Notes: generated by a model not told the origin, from the letters alone. A stretch of 64,000 nucleotides of DNA from Prorocentrum cordatum (GCA_963575745.1 CAUYUJ010019379.1:33599-97598); one strand, 5' to 3'; positions 14,752 through 26,717 are shown, numbered from the stretch's first letter. Program-made: numbers and translations.

Positions 14752-14803
14752 CAAAGGCTCCCCGATTGTCCTCCCCGACGAAGATGCACGCGTCCGAGCG
14801 ATG
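14752..14803 (+). mobile_element. MITE family A, right-end fragment
   Basis: Only the last 50 bp or so of a family A element, ending GCGTCCGAGCGATG. It borders an 85-bp satellite array. Confidence 0.65.
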
Positions 14804-15261
14804 CCAAGAAATTTGTTAGGAGGCAACTACTGGGAGGTTTCGTCAGAAAGATGGAAAAGGATTAAGCCCCATTGGGGGCTCTTACGCCGGAGTGGGCCTC
14901 GGATTCAGCGGGATGAAGCCGGATTGAGCGGGAATAAACGGGATTAAGCCAGATGAAGCGGGATGAGGCCGGATTAAGCCGGATTTCGGACCAGGGCAAA
15001 ACCAGAATTTCACCTCCCAGGAGTTGCATCCGAACTTTGGGAGGAGGAGGAGGAGGAGGAGGAGGAGGAGGAGGAGGAGGAGGAGGAGGAGGAGGAGGAG
15101 GAGGAGTAGGAGGTGGAGGAGGAGGAGGAGGAGGAGGAGGAGGAGGAGGAGCGAGGAGGAGGAGGAGGAGGAGGAGGCGAGGCTCTGGAACGGCAGGGAG
15201 GGTCCAGAGCGCAGCTGGATAAGGAGCCGAGCGACGCTTTTCCCGGCCCCGCACTGAAAGC

Positions 15262-15425
15262 AAAGATATACAAAAAACAACAAAGCAAACGCAAATATAT
15301 CCAAAAACAGTTCAGGCATCGTCCCCTGACTATTTCGTTTGACTACTTTTGGATATTCCTCCTGCAGGGGGACGGGCCCGGCGTAAAGCTGGAGCCACCA
15401 CAGCGAGACCACATCTCGAGGGCGA
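15262..15425. mobile_element. Family B right-end fragment within a duplicated segment
   Basis: An AT-rich body and right end of family B (CCTGCAGGGGGACGGGCCCG). It is followed by GTAAAGCTGGAGCCACCACA, which recurs with it at 17,782-17,945, so about 160 bp was copied as a unit. Direct repeats of about 80 bp starting GAGGCTC flank it (15,178-15,255 and 15,421-15,512). Confidence 0.7.
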
Positions 15426-15552
15426 GGCTCCGGAACGGAAGGGACGGTCCAGAGCGCAGCTGGATAAAGAGCCGAGCTCTATACACCGACGCGTTTCCCG
15501 GCCCCGCACTGGAACTCGCACAGGACAGCGGATCCTGGTGCATCGGGGGCCC

Positions 15553-15606
15553 TGGTGTATACATTTTTCGTTGTTTCCCCGGGGAACGGGGAAAAAGGTA
15601 TACACC
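15553..15606. repeat. Short hairpin GGTGTATAC
   Basis: Arms GGTGTATACATTTTTC and GAAAAAGGTATACACC with a CCCCGGGG centre. It could be a small foldback element or form a stable hairpin if transcribed. Confidence 0.6.
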
Positions 15607-16144
15607 GTACCACCCCGACGTCGTCCCTGACCCTCCCTCAAGAAAGTCCTGGAATTGGAAAGCAGCCCGCCACTGGTAATGTACACGTTCCAGTTTCCGA
15701 CTGGAGCCCCCTACAGGCAGGATTTGGAGGAGAAAAATTACTCCGACGGAAAAACCCCACATAAGAATCCTCTGGGCGAATCTGGAAAAAGCCATCACCG
15801 TCGTCCTCGTGGTTGGTGAGGCGTCCTGGCTGTCTCTTCTGCGTATATTTCCTCTCGCCTTGGCGCGGGCCCCCCTTCCACTCCTTACGTTGTCCCCATC
15901 CTCGCCCCCCTGTTTGTTCCGCGCCCCGCCACCTCCTCCCCTTCCTGTTGCATGAGCGCGCGTGTCGATGTTCCTCGGCGCCGTCGCCGCCACGGCCAGC
16001 ACAGGCGCGTTCTCTATTGGTCACGTCGCGCAGCCGTTGGGACAACCCCGCGGGCAGGCTGTCGGGACAACCCCGCGAGCCGTTGGCGCGCAAGACCAAG
16101 CCGTTGGGACAACCCCGCGGGCTTCGAGCGAGGCGCAGCCGCGC

Positions 16145-16627
16145 TCAGGCGGAAGGCAGCACGAAGCCCAGCTCTGCCGCGAGCTGCTTCGCCTCCGCCC
16201 TGGACAAAACCGCTCTCTTGTCGAACTCCAGGAGCGCCTTCCGCAGGGACGACGGCGGCCCGCGCTGCAGGAACTCTCGCGGCGGCGGCCGCAGGATCAG
16301 CATGTTCCGCATGCACGTGGCGCGGGAGAACATGACGTAGAGGTGCAGCCACCACTGCTCGTCCGACATGCCCGTGCGGCCAGCGTCCTCGTCTCTCGCG
16401 CAGTCGATGGCGACGCCCTTGCGCAGCGTCTGGCCCTGCGACTGCGTGGAGGTCAGGTAGGACGCGTGCGTCAGGGCGAACCCCGAGCGGCGCACGCTGT
16501 GCGCCCCCGAGCTCTGCCATGTGAACTCCTTTTCGCTGGGCCTGAACATCAGCAAGCTCCGCGCCCGCGCCTCGGCCTGGCCGTCGTCGTCGGCGCCTTC
16601 GGCGCCCTGTCGCAGCACCTCGGCGAC
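16145..16627 (-). CDS. C-terminal exon of an SF1 (Pif1/RecD-like) DNA helicase, orphan or relic
   Basis: About 160 codons end in a TGA at 16,145. The peptide has ALTHASYLTSTQSQGQTLRK, which fits helicase motif V (S-Q-G-Q-T), and LYVMFSRATCMRN, which fits motif VI (YVxxSRA). Both are typical of the 2B/C-terminal part of Pif1- and RecD-type helicases. It ends with a tail that reads LAAELGFVLPSA. The acceptor appears to be CTCAG|GTCGCC. Everything upstream (16,628-17,435) is a minisatellite. No earlier exon was recognised, so motifs I to IV are missing here. It lies in the same orientation inside the 11.1-kb intron of the transporter gene. It may be a relic or the last exon of a gene whose other exons are far away. 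Confidence 0.7.
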   Translation of the reverse strand, partial: VAEVLRQGAEGADDDGQAEARARSLLMFRPSEKEFTWQSSGAHSVRRSGFALTHASYLTSTQSQGQTLRKGVAIDCARDEDAGRTGMSDEQWWLHLYVMFSRATCMRNMLILRPPPREFLQRGPPSSLRKALLEFDKRAVLSRAEAKQLAAELGFVLPSA

Positions 16628-17435
16628 CTGAGGAGCCCAAAAACTTCCTTGTTGCGTCCAAAATGTGGCCTGGGAGCTGCGTTCTGGCAGCGCGAGAACC
16701 CAAAATTGACGACAGTTACAGGTTTTGGATGACCCGCTCGGATTACCAACATGATCTGCGGGCCCCATAGGGAGGGGGCTACCGCCTGAGATTTCCTCGC
16801 AGTTCACTCACAGACGAGGCTCCCGCCTGAGACTTTCTCCATATTCAGGCTTGAGGAGCCCAAAAGTGACGACAGTTACAGGGTTCCGATGACCCGCTCG
16901 GATTACCAACATGATCTGCGGGCCCCATAGGGAGGGGGTTCCCGCCTGAGCCTTTCTCACAATTCACTCAGAGACGAGGCTCCCGCCTGAGACTTCCTCC
17001 AAATTCAGGCTTGAGGAGCCCAAAAGTGACGACAGTTACAGGGTTCCGATGACCCGCTCGGATTACCAACATGATCTGCGGGCCCCATAGGGAGGGGGCT
17101 CCCGCCCTCAAATTCACTCACTGACCGCCCTCGCCTGAGACTTCCTCCATATTCAGGCTTGAGGAGCCCAAAAGTGACGACAGTTACAGGGTTCCGATGA
17201 CCCGCTCGGATTACCAACATGATCTGCGGGCCCCATGGGGAGGGAGCTCCCGCCTGAGACTTCCTCCCAATTCACTCACAGACGAGGCTCCCGCCTGAGA
17301 CTTCCTCCATTTTCGGGCCTGAGGAGCCCAAAAGTGACGACAGTTACAAGGTTCCGATGACACGCTCGGATTACCAACATGATCTGCGGGCCCCATAGGG
17401 AGGGGGCTCCCGCCTGAGACTTCCTCACAATTTAC
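16628..17435 (+). repeat. Minisatellite M5, units of 147-222 bp
   Basis: Five GAGGAGCCCAAAAGTGACGA starts at 16,630, 16,852, 17,013, 17,160 and 17,321. It replaces the sequence upstream of the helicase exon. Its core, read on the minus strand (AACTGTCGTCACTTTTGGGC), resembles the 33.1-kb array. Confidence 0.88.
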
Positions 17436-17781
17436 TCAACGATGATGAGGATGAGGATGATGAGTGGTGCTGTGGAGAAGAGTGGTGAGGAGGCTGATGA
17501 TTGATTGGACCATACATCCGGCGATGAGATTTGTTTGATCGAAGGATGATGACGATTGCCGATGGCCATGATGATGATGATGATGATGGTTTCTGTGAGA
17601 GTGAGAGAAGGGGACGTGATGATGATGATGATGAGTATGTGAGTGACTAAGCATGTGAGAGAGCATCATCGATGATGCTGATGAGGTTGATGATGAGAGA
17701 GTGTGAGTGAGTGTGAGTGGGTGTGTGTGTGTGTTCCTGTTCCTGCGCGGGGTGTCCAGAGAAAACAAGAACCCCACTTTG

Positions 17782-17945
17782 GATGTGGGGAAAAACAACA
17801 AAGCAAACGCAAAGATATCCAAAAACAGTTCAGGCATCGTCCCCTGACTATTTCGTTTGACTACTTTTGAACATTCCTCCTGCAGGGGGACGGGCCCGAC
17901 GTAAAGCTGGAGCCACCACAGCGAGACCACATCTCGAGGGCGAGC
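17782..17945. mobile_element. Family B right-end fragment, second copy of the segment
   Basis: Nearly identical to 15,262-15,425, including non-MITE flank (GACCACATCTCGAGGGCGAG). This shows a secondary duplication rather than independent transposition. Confidence 0.7.
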
Positions 17946-18653
17946 GAGGGGGCGACGTCACAAGGGGCGGGCCTTCTCAGAAGGCCCGGGCGTCCTCCGG
18001 TCTTCGGAGAAGTGTCCCAAGCCTTCCCCGAAGACGCAAACAAGCTTCCCAGAAGGCGCGAGGGCGTCTCAGAAGCCGCCTTCCGAAAAGGCCTTCTCTC
18101 GGGCCGGGCGAAAGAGGGGGATAGCAAAGGGGGGGGGGTGAGAATCAGCTCACGTAGCTGCCTTTCCCGGCGCCTCCCGGTGTCGGAGGCGGCCATGTAT
18201 CGAGGAATGGGCCCCTCAGTGGGGCTGAAACCGGCTGCATGCAGCAGATGTCGTAACCGCCCCCTGTCCCCATCCCCCCCCTTTCGTCTGGCCCGAGCCT
18301 TCTGAAAAGGCCTTCTCTGAAGGGGCCCTGGGACACACAAATTAATACACACAAGCACACATAAAAGGATTCCCCATATTTTTGCCATATTTTCTGGGTT
18401 TTTGTTTCCCCCCCGACTTCCCATATTTTCCTATATTTTCCGGGGAATCGACGATTAATTGTGTCTGTGTTTTTTTCTCTCCTGATTATCCCTCTCACTT
18501 TCCTCCCCTTCGCTCGCCGCCGAACATCGGCCTTCGGGGCCCGGGCTGGGCGGGGGCAGCCTCGAGGCAGCTAAGGCACGGCAAACCAAGAGAATGTGAG
18601 TCGGCATGGGCGGGGAAGGCAGCCGGGGAGCGGGTGCAGTCGGGCTGCTGAAA

Positions 18654-18700
18654 GTAAGGAACGCTAAATAAGGAACGAAGCCCCTCTGTGACTTCAGAAA
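18654..18700 (+). mobile_element. MITE family C fragment
   Basis: Carries only the TAAGGAACGCTAAATAAGG-like left interior of family C. Both termini are lost. Confidence 0.5.
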
Positions 18701-18900
18701 AGCCTGGGTGCACGAGAAGGGCTCGAGGAACAACCGCGGAAGGACGCCAGGAACATCGAGCCCCTTCCGCATCCAAGCTGCTCCTTATTTCAGTGTCTTG
18801 GCTGCACACGAACGCCGCTGCCTTTCAAGCCCTTTCGGCCTGCCAGGGCGCGCTGCCTCTCCTGAGCGCCTCGAGAGGCCCTGGCCCTCTTGAGCGTCCC

Positions 18901-19000
18901 NNNNNNNNNNNNNNNNNNNNNNNNNNNNNNNNNNNNNNNNNNNNNNNNNNNNNNNNNNNNNNNNNNNNNNNNNNNNNNNNNNNNNNNNNNNNNNNNNNNN
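18901..19000. other. Assembly gap (100 N)
   Basis: Exactly 100 undetermined bases, the usual placeholder for a scaffold join of unknown size. It lies inside the 11.1-kb transporter intron, so the true length of that intron is uncertain. Confidence 0.99.
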
Positions 19001-19065
19001 GGGAGCACCACACGGGGCCACGATCACCCGCGACAGGCAAGCTCATGCACGGAACCATGGCTGGC

Positions 19066-19186
19066 CATCGCTCGGACGTCCATTCCCTGTGCTTTTTTCG
19101 GTTTCGTGCGTGGTTTCTTCGCCAAATGGTCAAGGATGCTCCTCGATGGTCCTCGCCGCAGGAGAAATGCACACGTCCGAGCGATG
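19066..19186 (+). mobile_element. MITE family A, copy 2
   Basis: 121 bp, nearly identical to the copy at 2,303 and with the same termini. It lies inside the 11.1-kb transporter intron, just after the assembly gap. Confidence 0.85.
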
Positions 19187-19467
19187 CCAGGATGGGCCTG
19201 AAGGAGGGGGCGTGCCGCGTGCCGCAACGCGGGGAGCGGAGCAGGATGCGCATCAAGCTCGCCCTGCGAGCGCGCAGGCTGGCGCGTCCTGCGAGCGCTC
19301 AGGCTCGTTCCACGAGCGCTCCGCGCCGCGCTGCCTTCACCCACCCGCCGCTTCGCACAAGTAAGCGCGCGCGAGGCGGAGGACGGAGGAGGAGGACGAG
19401 GAGGACGACGGCGGCGGCAGCGAGAATTGCCGGCGACGACGCCCGACGACGGCGGGAGGGAGGGAGC

Positions 19468-20503
<1,036 letters not shown>

Positions 20504-20509
20504 AGGGGC

Positions 20510-20629
20510 CTTGTTTTTGACGCAGTCGTCCCACGTCAGCACGCCGGCCAGGATCAGCACGGACAGGCCCGAGACGGCGGTGACCACTGGGGGCACCCCG
20601 AGCGTGGAGGCCATGCCCCAGAGGACTAC
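20510..20629 (-). CDS. DASS/SLC13-like plastid dicarboxylate translocator, exon C
   Basis: This is a 120-nt, 40-codon exon in phase 0 at both ends. It carries a helix (VSGLSVLILAGVL) followed by LTWDDCVKNK. The LxWDDC motif matches the plastid 2-oxoglutarate/malate translocator as I recall it. The acceptor is CGGCAG|GTAGTC. The donor is AACAAG|GCCCCT, a GC donor. A 1-kb inverted-repeat element begins six nucleotides inside the following intron, which is about 11.1 kb long. That intron also contains a helicase exon, several satellite arrays and the assembly gap. Confidence 0.9.
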
Positions 20630-20745
20630 CTGCCGGGCACCCCCTGCCTCCTCCGGGAGAGGCGGAGAGGGAGGGGGGGGGGGGGGCGTGGGGGAGACCA
20701 GGCGTCCAGCGGCGGTGGAGGGTGAGTAGAGCCCATGCAGCTCGC

Positions 20746-20868
20746 CATCGCTCGGACGTCCGTTCCTCGTGCATTTTTCGATCTCGTGCGTGTTTTTTTT
20801 CGCCAAAGGATCAAGGACGGTCCTCGATGGCCGTCGCCGAGAACAAAAATGCACACGTCCGAGCGATG
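20746..20868 (+). mobile_element. MITE family A, copy 3
   Basis: 123 bp with the same 14-bp inverted ends, about 120 bp upstream of transporter exon C, in the 3.7-kb intron. Confidence 0.85.
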
Positions 20869-20869
20869 C

Positions 20870-21990
20870 CAAGGCAGTGGAAGCTCGACCACGAGAAACC
20901 TCCCCCAAGAAACCCGACCGCGAGACCCCAGGACGTGCACGGATGTTTGGTGTGCGGACGTCGAGCCTTCCATCGTAGAATTAGCGAAACACAAGAAGCC
21001 CAGGGCACCCTGGAGGCAAGCAGGGTGTTTCTTGGCATGGGTTCCCGCTGTACCATACACGTCGGTCGGAATGAGTACGTGGAAACATCAAGTGGGACAT
21101 CGGATATAGCAGATGCGGTCCAGGCCCTCCCAGAGAATAAGAACAACGCGCAGCAAGAGCATATCGATTCTTGAGGTAGCAGGGCGCCTGAAGCAGATTG
21201 GGATCTGGGAGTCCCAGAACACCGACTTTCAACGACCGACGTGTACACGTCGTACATGTCTAATCGTGCTCATTCCTAATTGTGCTCGTTTCTAAGTGTG
21301 CCTGCCCCCTAGTGGCCAGGAAGAGGCCCAGGATAGAACAATTAGAAATGAAAGGATCTTGGCCCCCCAAAAACCAAAGAACTCTCAATGTGTATTTGTT
21401 TGTTCAATGGTTTGTCGATCCATCGAAGGCGCCCTTTCTGGAGCGTCCCACGTCGCGGGCGTCGTGATCTTGTCCACCCCAGGTGGTGGTACTCAGCCCA
21501 GGCCTGCAAAGGGTTTCGGGCTGCAGGGCTGCAAGAAAACTGCCCAGAGCGAGAGCTAACTCGCAGGGACGGGGTCGAGAGTTCAGGGGCACACGGCTGC
21601 AACAACGGCACCACGTCCGAGGTCTGGTGAGGGAGGAGGAGGAAGAAGGGAGGAGGAGGAGAAAGCTTGGGAGGGACCCCCGGGTGCTTCAGAAGGCTCA
21701 GTGGTTCTGGGGGGTCTGACAAGCTCTTATGGGATCCTGCTCCTCCTGCCTGCTTGCCCGCCTGCCCGCTTGCCCGTTTGCCTGTCTGCCTCCTCCGCTG
21801 GGTCGAGCAGGCGGGCTGCTGAAGCGTGATGATTGCATGCATCGCGAGGAAAACTTGCGCGATAGCGCGATTTCCAGATAAATCATGCGAGATCCAGAGC
21901 GAGAGCGTGACTCCTGAGTGCCGAGGGCGCGGCGTTTGAGTAAATTGCAAAGGAATCCCTGGGGCCCCCAGGGCGCCCCGGGCCCGCTGG
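20870..21990. other. Transporter intron 2, unassigned
   Basis: 20,975-21,070 (CCCAGGGCACCCTGGAGGCA) recurs inverted at 49,170-49,245. The rest shows no coding signal. Confidence 0.45.
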
Positions 21991-21997
21991 GCCCCAG

Positions 21998-22170
21998 TAA
22001 AACAGGGCTAGGATCGGGATAAATCGCTCCAGAGCGTTCCGGAGCGCTCTCAGAGCGTTCCGGAACGCTCTGGAGCGGCCGCGGCGCCCAATACATCCTC
22101 CAAACCCGCCGATTCTCAGAGATTTCGAGTTATCCTGATCCGATTTTGCCCCGATCTTCGCGTCGTTTTA
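21998..22170 (+). repeat. Long inverted repeat, left arm
   Basis: 173 bp, repeated inverted at 22,624-22,798. The arm contains its own palindrome (CCAGAGCGTTCCGGAGCGCT / AGCGTTCCGGAACGCTCTGG). CCAGTAAAAC at 21,994 and GTTTTACTGG at 22,165 suggest that this arm alone is a complete TIR element. Confidence 0.88.
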
Positions 22171-22623
22171 CTGGGCCCCCCAGGAGTACCCCCCAGTCCG
22201 GGCCCGCTGTGGAGGAGGAGAGGAGAGAGGAGGAGAGGGAGAGGAGGAGGGGGAGGAGGAGGAAGGAGGAGGAGGAGGAGGGAGGAGGAGGAGGAGGAGG
22301 AGGAGGAGGAGAAGGGAGGAAGGAGTAAGGAGGAGGAAGGAGAGGCAGGCAGGAAGGAGGAGGAGAGAGGAGGAGGAGGAGGGAGGAGGAGGACCCAGGC
22401 CGCTGGGCCCGCAGGGCCCGACTGGGCCAGGCGGGCCCCTGGCCCCAGGCCCAGTGGATCCTCCCCGCGCCTGCCCAGGCCCCCCGTCCCGCGGCCCCCC
22501 CACGCCCCCCGCGCCGGCCCCCCTCCCCCCACCCCCCCAACCCGGGGGGGGGCCCAACCCCAAACGAGCCGGCCGGACAAGCGATGCGCGCGGCACCCAT
22601 TAGCGGCGCGCAGAGGGGGGTAT

Positions 22624-22798
22624 ATAACGACGCGAAGATCGGGACAAAAAAATCGGATCGGGATAACTCGAAATCTCTGAGAATCGGCGGGTTTGGAGGA
22701 TGTATTGGGCGCCGCGGCCGCTCCAAAGCGTTCCGGAACGCTCTGAGAGCGCTCCGGAACGCTCTGGAGCGATTTATCCCGATCCTAGCCCTGTTTTA
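22624..22798 (-). repeat. Long inverted repeat, right arm
   Basis: Inverse of 21,998-22,170 with few changes. The 450-bp spacer holds (GGA)n and a GC-rich stretch. This copy lacks the outer CCAGTAAAAC match. Confidence 0.88.
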
Positions 22799-22930
22799 GG
22801 GGGTAGGAGGAGGGGGGAAGGCTTCTTAGAAGCACCCCTGCTTCTTAGAAGGCCCCAGCCTGACGTCCATAGAGAAGGCCAGCGCCTTCTAAGAAGCAGG
22901 GGTAGGAGGAGGGGGGAAGGCTTCTTTCGG

Positions 22931-23107
22931 CTACACGCAGGAGTGACCCTGGGTAAGAGTGACCTTTGGTGCGCGGCTTTTTGGGGGCCGCGGGGGGACC
23001 AAACCTGGGCGCGCAAGCCGCTGCCACCGCTCCGTTTTCAGCCCTCTGGGAACCCATCTGTGCCCGCACCAAAGGTCACTCCGGCGAAAGGTCACTCCTA
23101 CGTCTAG
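22931..23107. mobile_element. MITE family D, copy 1
   Basis: 177 bp with inverted ends CTACACGCAGGAGTGACC / GGTCACTCCTACGTCTAG and subterminal inverted AGAGTGACCTTTGGT / ACCAAAGGTCACTCC. It is nested in a foldback sequence rich in CTTCTTAGAAG on both sides (22,820-22,920 and 23,108-23,200). Confidence 0.8.
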
Positions 23108-23199
23108 AAGCACCCCTGCTTCTTAGAAGGCCCCGGCCTTGCGTCCACAGAGGAGGCCAGCGCCTTCTGAGGAGCAGGGGTGCTTCTAAGAGGCCTCAC

Positions 23200-24316
23200 C
23201 CCCTCCTCTTCCCCCCCTCTGCGCGTGGCCGAGCACAGGGGGGGGGAGCCGAGGCGCCGGGCGCGCACCCGGGGCGGACCTCGGCGGACCGGCCGGAGCT
23301 GGCCGGCCCCGGGGTGGCGCCGAGGGGCTTCCGCCTCCCCAAAAATGGGCCCGGGGGGCCCCCGGACGCAACCGCGGAGGAGGCCTCCGCGGCGGGAGCT
23401 CCGCCACGCCTGGCCTCCTCCTCCGCGGGCCGGCGGGCGAGCCTCTCGGGGCAGCACGCCCTCCTCCGACACCTCGGCCTCCCTCACCTCCCGCCCAATC
23501 CCTCCCTCTTTTACCCTCCCCCTCCTACTCCTCCGACTCCTCGCTCCTCCTCCTCCTCCTCCGCCTCCTCATCCTCCTCCTCCTCCTCCCCCTCCTTCCT
23601 CCCCCCCCTCCCTTCCCAATTTCTTCCTCCCCTCCCCCATCCTCCGCCCCCTCCTCCTCCCCCTCCTTCTCCCCCTCCTCCCTCTCTCCTCCTCCTCCTC
23701 CTCCTCCTCGTCCTAGCTGCTGCTCCCCCTCCTCCTCCCGCCATCCGTGGCGCTGCCCTCGTGGGATGCATTTCAGTAGATGCACAAACCACCTTCTCCC
23801 TCCTCCTCCTCCCCCTCCCTTTCCTCCTCGTCGTCTTCCTCCTCCTCCTCCTCCTCCTCCTCCTCCATCTGTTCGTCCACCTCCTCCTCATCCTCGTCAC
23901 TACCATGCCTGCCTACTTTCCTCCTCATCCTCCTTCCCGTGATTGCCTACCATTCCTTCTGAGAGCGTCGCTCTGGCGTCCTGCCACCGCATCTTCACAC
24001 AAGCTGGCCCTCGACTGCACGAGTCCGTAATCAGTGTCCGACGCCATACGCTCTCCTTCCTGCGGCGCTCAGGATTAATTTGCTCTCCAACCTTGCACGC
24101 TCCCGAACACAACGATTGTAACTGCGCTGGATATACCTGATGCTGAACTTGTGCATCGGCGACACAGCGATCACGTACAACATGAACACACGTGTGCGAC
24201 AGTACAGAAAGCGTGCCTGCAATTCGCCAACGTGATGTCACAACGATTATGTTACATCGACCCTGTTCGGCTGGAACTGATTACCTCCAATGGCCCATCT
24301 CTACATCCCGTCGCAC
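23200..24316. other. Transporter intron 2, next to exon B
   Basis: Pyrimidine tract to 23,900. On the minus strand 24,220-24,140 has a frame ARFLYCRTRVFMLYVIAVSP bounded by CAG|GCACG and ATCAG|GTATA. It looks exon-like but does not fit between exons B and C of the transporter, so it is left unassigned. Confidence 0.4.
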
Positions 24317-24421
24317 CATTCCCAGGATGACGAGGCCAAACACCTTCTCGTCGTCGGTGGCAGGACCCATGTCCTCCAAGCGTCTCGCTGCATCAACTGG
24401 CGCCTGCGGTGTCTTCTTGTC
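24317..24421 (-). CDS. DASS/SLC13-like plastid dicarboxylate translocator, exon B
   Basis: This is a 105-nt, 35-codon exon in phase 0 at both ends. It starts DKKTPQAPVDAARRLEDMGP and runs into the start of a membrane helix, FGLVILGM. The TPxAPxxA...L..MGP pattern is the conserved cytosolic loop of the DASS family, after the helix carried by exon A. The acceptor is CTCAG|GACAAG and the donor is GGAATG|GTGCG. The intron that follows is 3.7 kb. The peptide continues smoothly into the next exon (LGM then VVLWGMAST). The splice sites were chosen because frame and family alignment agree. No transcript data are available. Confidence 0.82.
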
Positions 24422-24865
24422 CTGAGCTGGAGGGCATCATTCAAAGGTGAGTCGCGACATAACGATGAGGCTGTCGGCCCTCTGCGGATCACAAAGGGGA
24501 GAATAATCAGACCAGAAACCTGGCAGCGCCGGTGAATGACAGTCAATGCGCTGCCAGACAAGCTTCGCACACACCCCGTAGATACCATAGCCCCCGCAGT
24601 TGCTGATAAGAGTGAGGGGAGGGGTCGTCGGCAGTATGCGAGGCTCGAAAACACATTTGAAGATGTCTGCCGCGTGCGCCGATGTTCTACACGGTGCACA
24701 GCGAGCCCGCCGCAGGCGCCAGCTTTGGTCAGCTAGCCGCCCCGACACGAGCCACGCCACCCAGAGCGCGCTGACACGAAGCTCAACAGGTAGCTTGAGC
24801 GTATGGGCCCGGCGCGGCACAGCAGCTAAGACGTAGGCCAACACGCGGTGAATCACGTACAGTGA

Positions 24866-25050
24866 GCGGCTTGAGTAAGGAACACTTGCTTTTCAAAAGG
24901 GGCTCGGTCGTTCCCTAGGCTTGCATGCGTTATCCATCGTTCCGTATGCGTTTTTTCAATATTGATCGTTCCTTATGCATTGTTCCTTGGAAAACAAAGG
25001 GGCTTCGTTCCTTATTTCTCGTTCCTTAGGTCAGGCCGATGGCCGTACAG
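24866..25050 (-). mobile_element. MITE family C, diverged inverted copy
   Basis: The right part (25,000-25,050) read on the minus strand matches the left end of family C (GACCTAAGGAACGAGAAATA). The rest is diverged. It lies about 450 bp upstream of transporter exon B. Confidence 0.6.
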
Positions 25051-25800
25051 TGCGTGTTCAATCCAGACGTTTTGAACAAAACGGTACGTGTTGCGTTTCA
25101 GCACGGGCGCACCGGGGCATGCAGGATGTGGGTGGGGCGCGGATGGATCTCTGGCGGATCGGCGGGCAATCGCGCGGCGGATCGCGGGTGGGTCCTGGGT
25201 GTGTCGCGGGTGGGGCGCGGAGCGGGTCGCGCGTGGGTCGCAGTTGGGTCGCGAGGATGGGCTGGCAAGAGGAAGAAGAAGAAGAAGAAGAAAGGCATGA
25301 GTCCGCACCGCGGAATCGAACTTCTGCCATGCACCCAGGGACAATGTAAGACCGTCGCCCCCTCACTCTGACTCAAAAGAGCCCTGGTCGGAGAGGATGT
25401 CAGCGAGGTGCTGGCTCGCTCCGCTAAAACAGTCAAGGCCGCGGCAATGATGTTCCATCGCGCATGGTCTCTGCCTGGCGAGCTACTTCGCTATCAACGG
25501 CACCGTCATATGCCATCGGTGAGTGCTATGGGCTTCTGGACGCGAGGCCCGTAGATGCTCGAAATACCTCCCATGTTTGTCCGTCGACTCCTCCTGCTCT
25601 CCCTTCTCCTCCTCGCCCCCACCCCCTCCGTCTCCGATGCCTCCCCACTCCTCCTCCTCCTCCTCCTCCTTCTCCTCCTCCTCCTCCTCCTCCTCCTCCT
25701 CCTCCTCCTCTTCCGTTCCTTCTCCTTATAAACAACTTTTTCATGTCGCAACTCGAGGCCGGTTTTAGGGCGGGCTGGGCGTTTCGCCTGAGACTTCCTC
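25051..25800. other. Intron 1, near exon B
   Basis: 25,130-25,260 is a GTCGCGGGTGGG-type repeat. On the plus strand 25,380-25,518 encodes ALVGEDVSEVLARSAKTVKA and ends at a strong TCG|GTGAGT donor. This could be a plus-strand exon, but no partner was found. Confidence 0.35.
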
Positions 25801-25809
25801 ACCATTGAT

Positions 25810-26310
25810 GACTCTGAAGCTGAATTCAAACATGGAGGGCGGGTCGTTTTCAAAATGTGGTTCTCGCCTTTGCGCTGCGCACATTCGTTTTCGAAATTTG
25901 CAAGAGCTTCACGGATTGAGGGCGGGTCGTTCATTCGTTTTTAACTTTGAAAGATTTTCGCGGATTGAGGGCGGCTCCTTTTCAGAATGTGGCTCTCGCC
26001 TTAGCGCCGCGCACATTCGCTTTGAAACTTTGCAGCAACAGTTTCACGGATTGGGGGCGGCTCCTTTCCAAAATGTGGCTCTCGCCTTAGCGCCGCGCAC
26101 ACTCGTTTTCAACATTTGAAAGAGCTTCACGGATTGGGGACGGCTCCTTTTCAGAATGTGTCTCTCGCCTTGGCGCGGCGCATTCGTTTTAAACATTTGC
26201 AAGAGTTTCACGGATTGGGGGCGGTTCCTTTTCAAGATGTAGCTCTCACCATAGCGCCGTGCACATTCGTTCTCGAACTGTGCAAGAGCTTCCCGGCTTC
26301 CCATGATCAA
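25810..26310 (+). repeat. Minisatellite of about 80 bp
   Basis: Around six units of GGCGGCTCCTTTTCAGAATG / TGGCTCTCGCCTTAGCGCCG. This is part of a longer segment (25,780-26,615) that recurs at 33,955-34,530. Confidence 0.85.
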
Positions 26311-26717
26311 CGTACCAGAAATTGTGTTTATGAAGGATTCAGGATTATGCGGGTGCAGCTGTTCTGTTGGTTCGCAATGTTGAAATCCCACAACAGGCGC
26401 TCTAGCACGATTCCGGATCGTCAAGACGCAGCCGTCAGGTTGATACGTGGCGTTGATGTTTTGGCATGCTTCAGGGTCTTCAAACGGGTGTCTTCCAACG
26501 AGGCATTTCCCTAAATGGAAGTGAACCGATGCAGGGGCCTATGAAGGGGGAGCTTGGAGGGAGGGTCAATTCCAACATCCTTGATGACTCTTGGGTTTAC
26601 ACTGGTCCTCCTCCTCCTCCTCCTCGCCTCTCGCCGACGTCCTGCAATCTCCCCACGGCACCTCCGAGGTGGCGAGGGGGACAATGACGATGACGACGAC
26701 CAGAAGGAGAAAGAACG

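Larger units (their letters stand above)
14810..16144. other. Downstream of the helicase exon
   Basis: 14,890-14,990 is a GGGATGAAGC / GGATTAAGC short repeat. Then come (GAG)n, family B fragments and a hairpin. 16,030-16,130 repeats GTTGGGACAACCCCGCG four times. Confidence 0.55.
17436..18900. other. Transporter intron 3, mixed repeats
   Basis: 17,440-17,730 is GATGAT / GTGAGTGAG simple repeat. 17,970-18,100 has CTTCTCAGAAGG words. 18,105-18,480 carries two segments homologous to 4,430-4,600 and 3,480-3,660. Confidence 0.55.
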
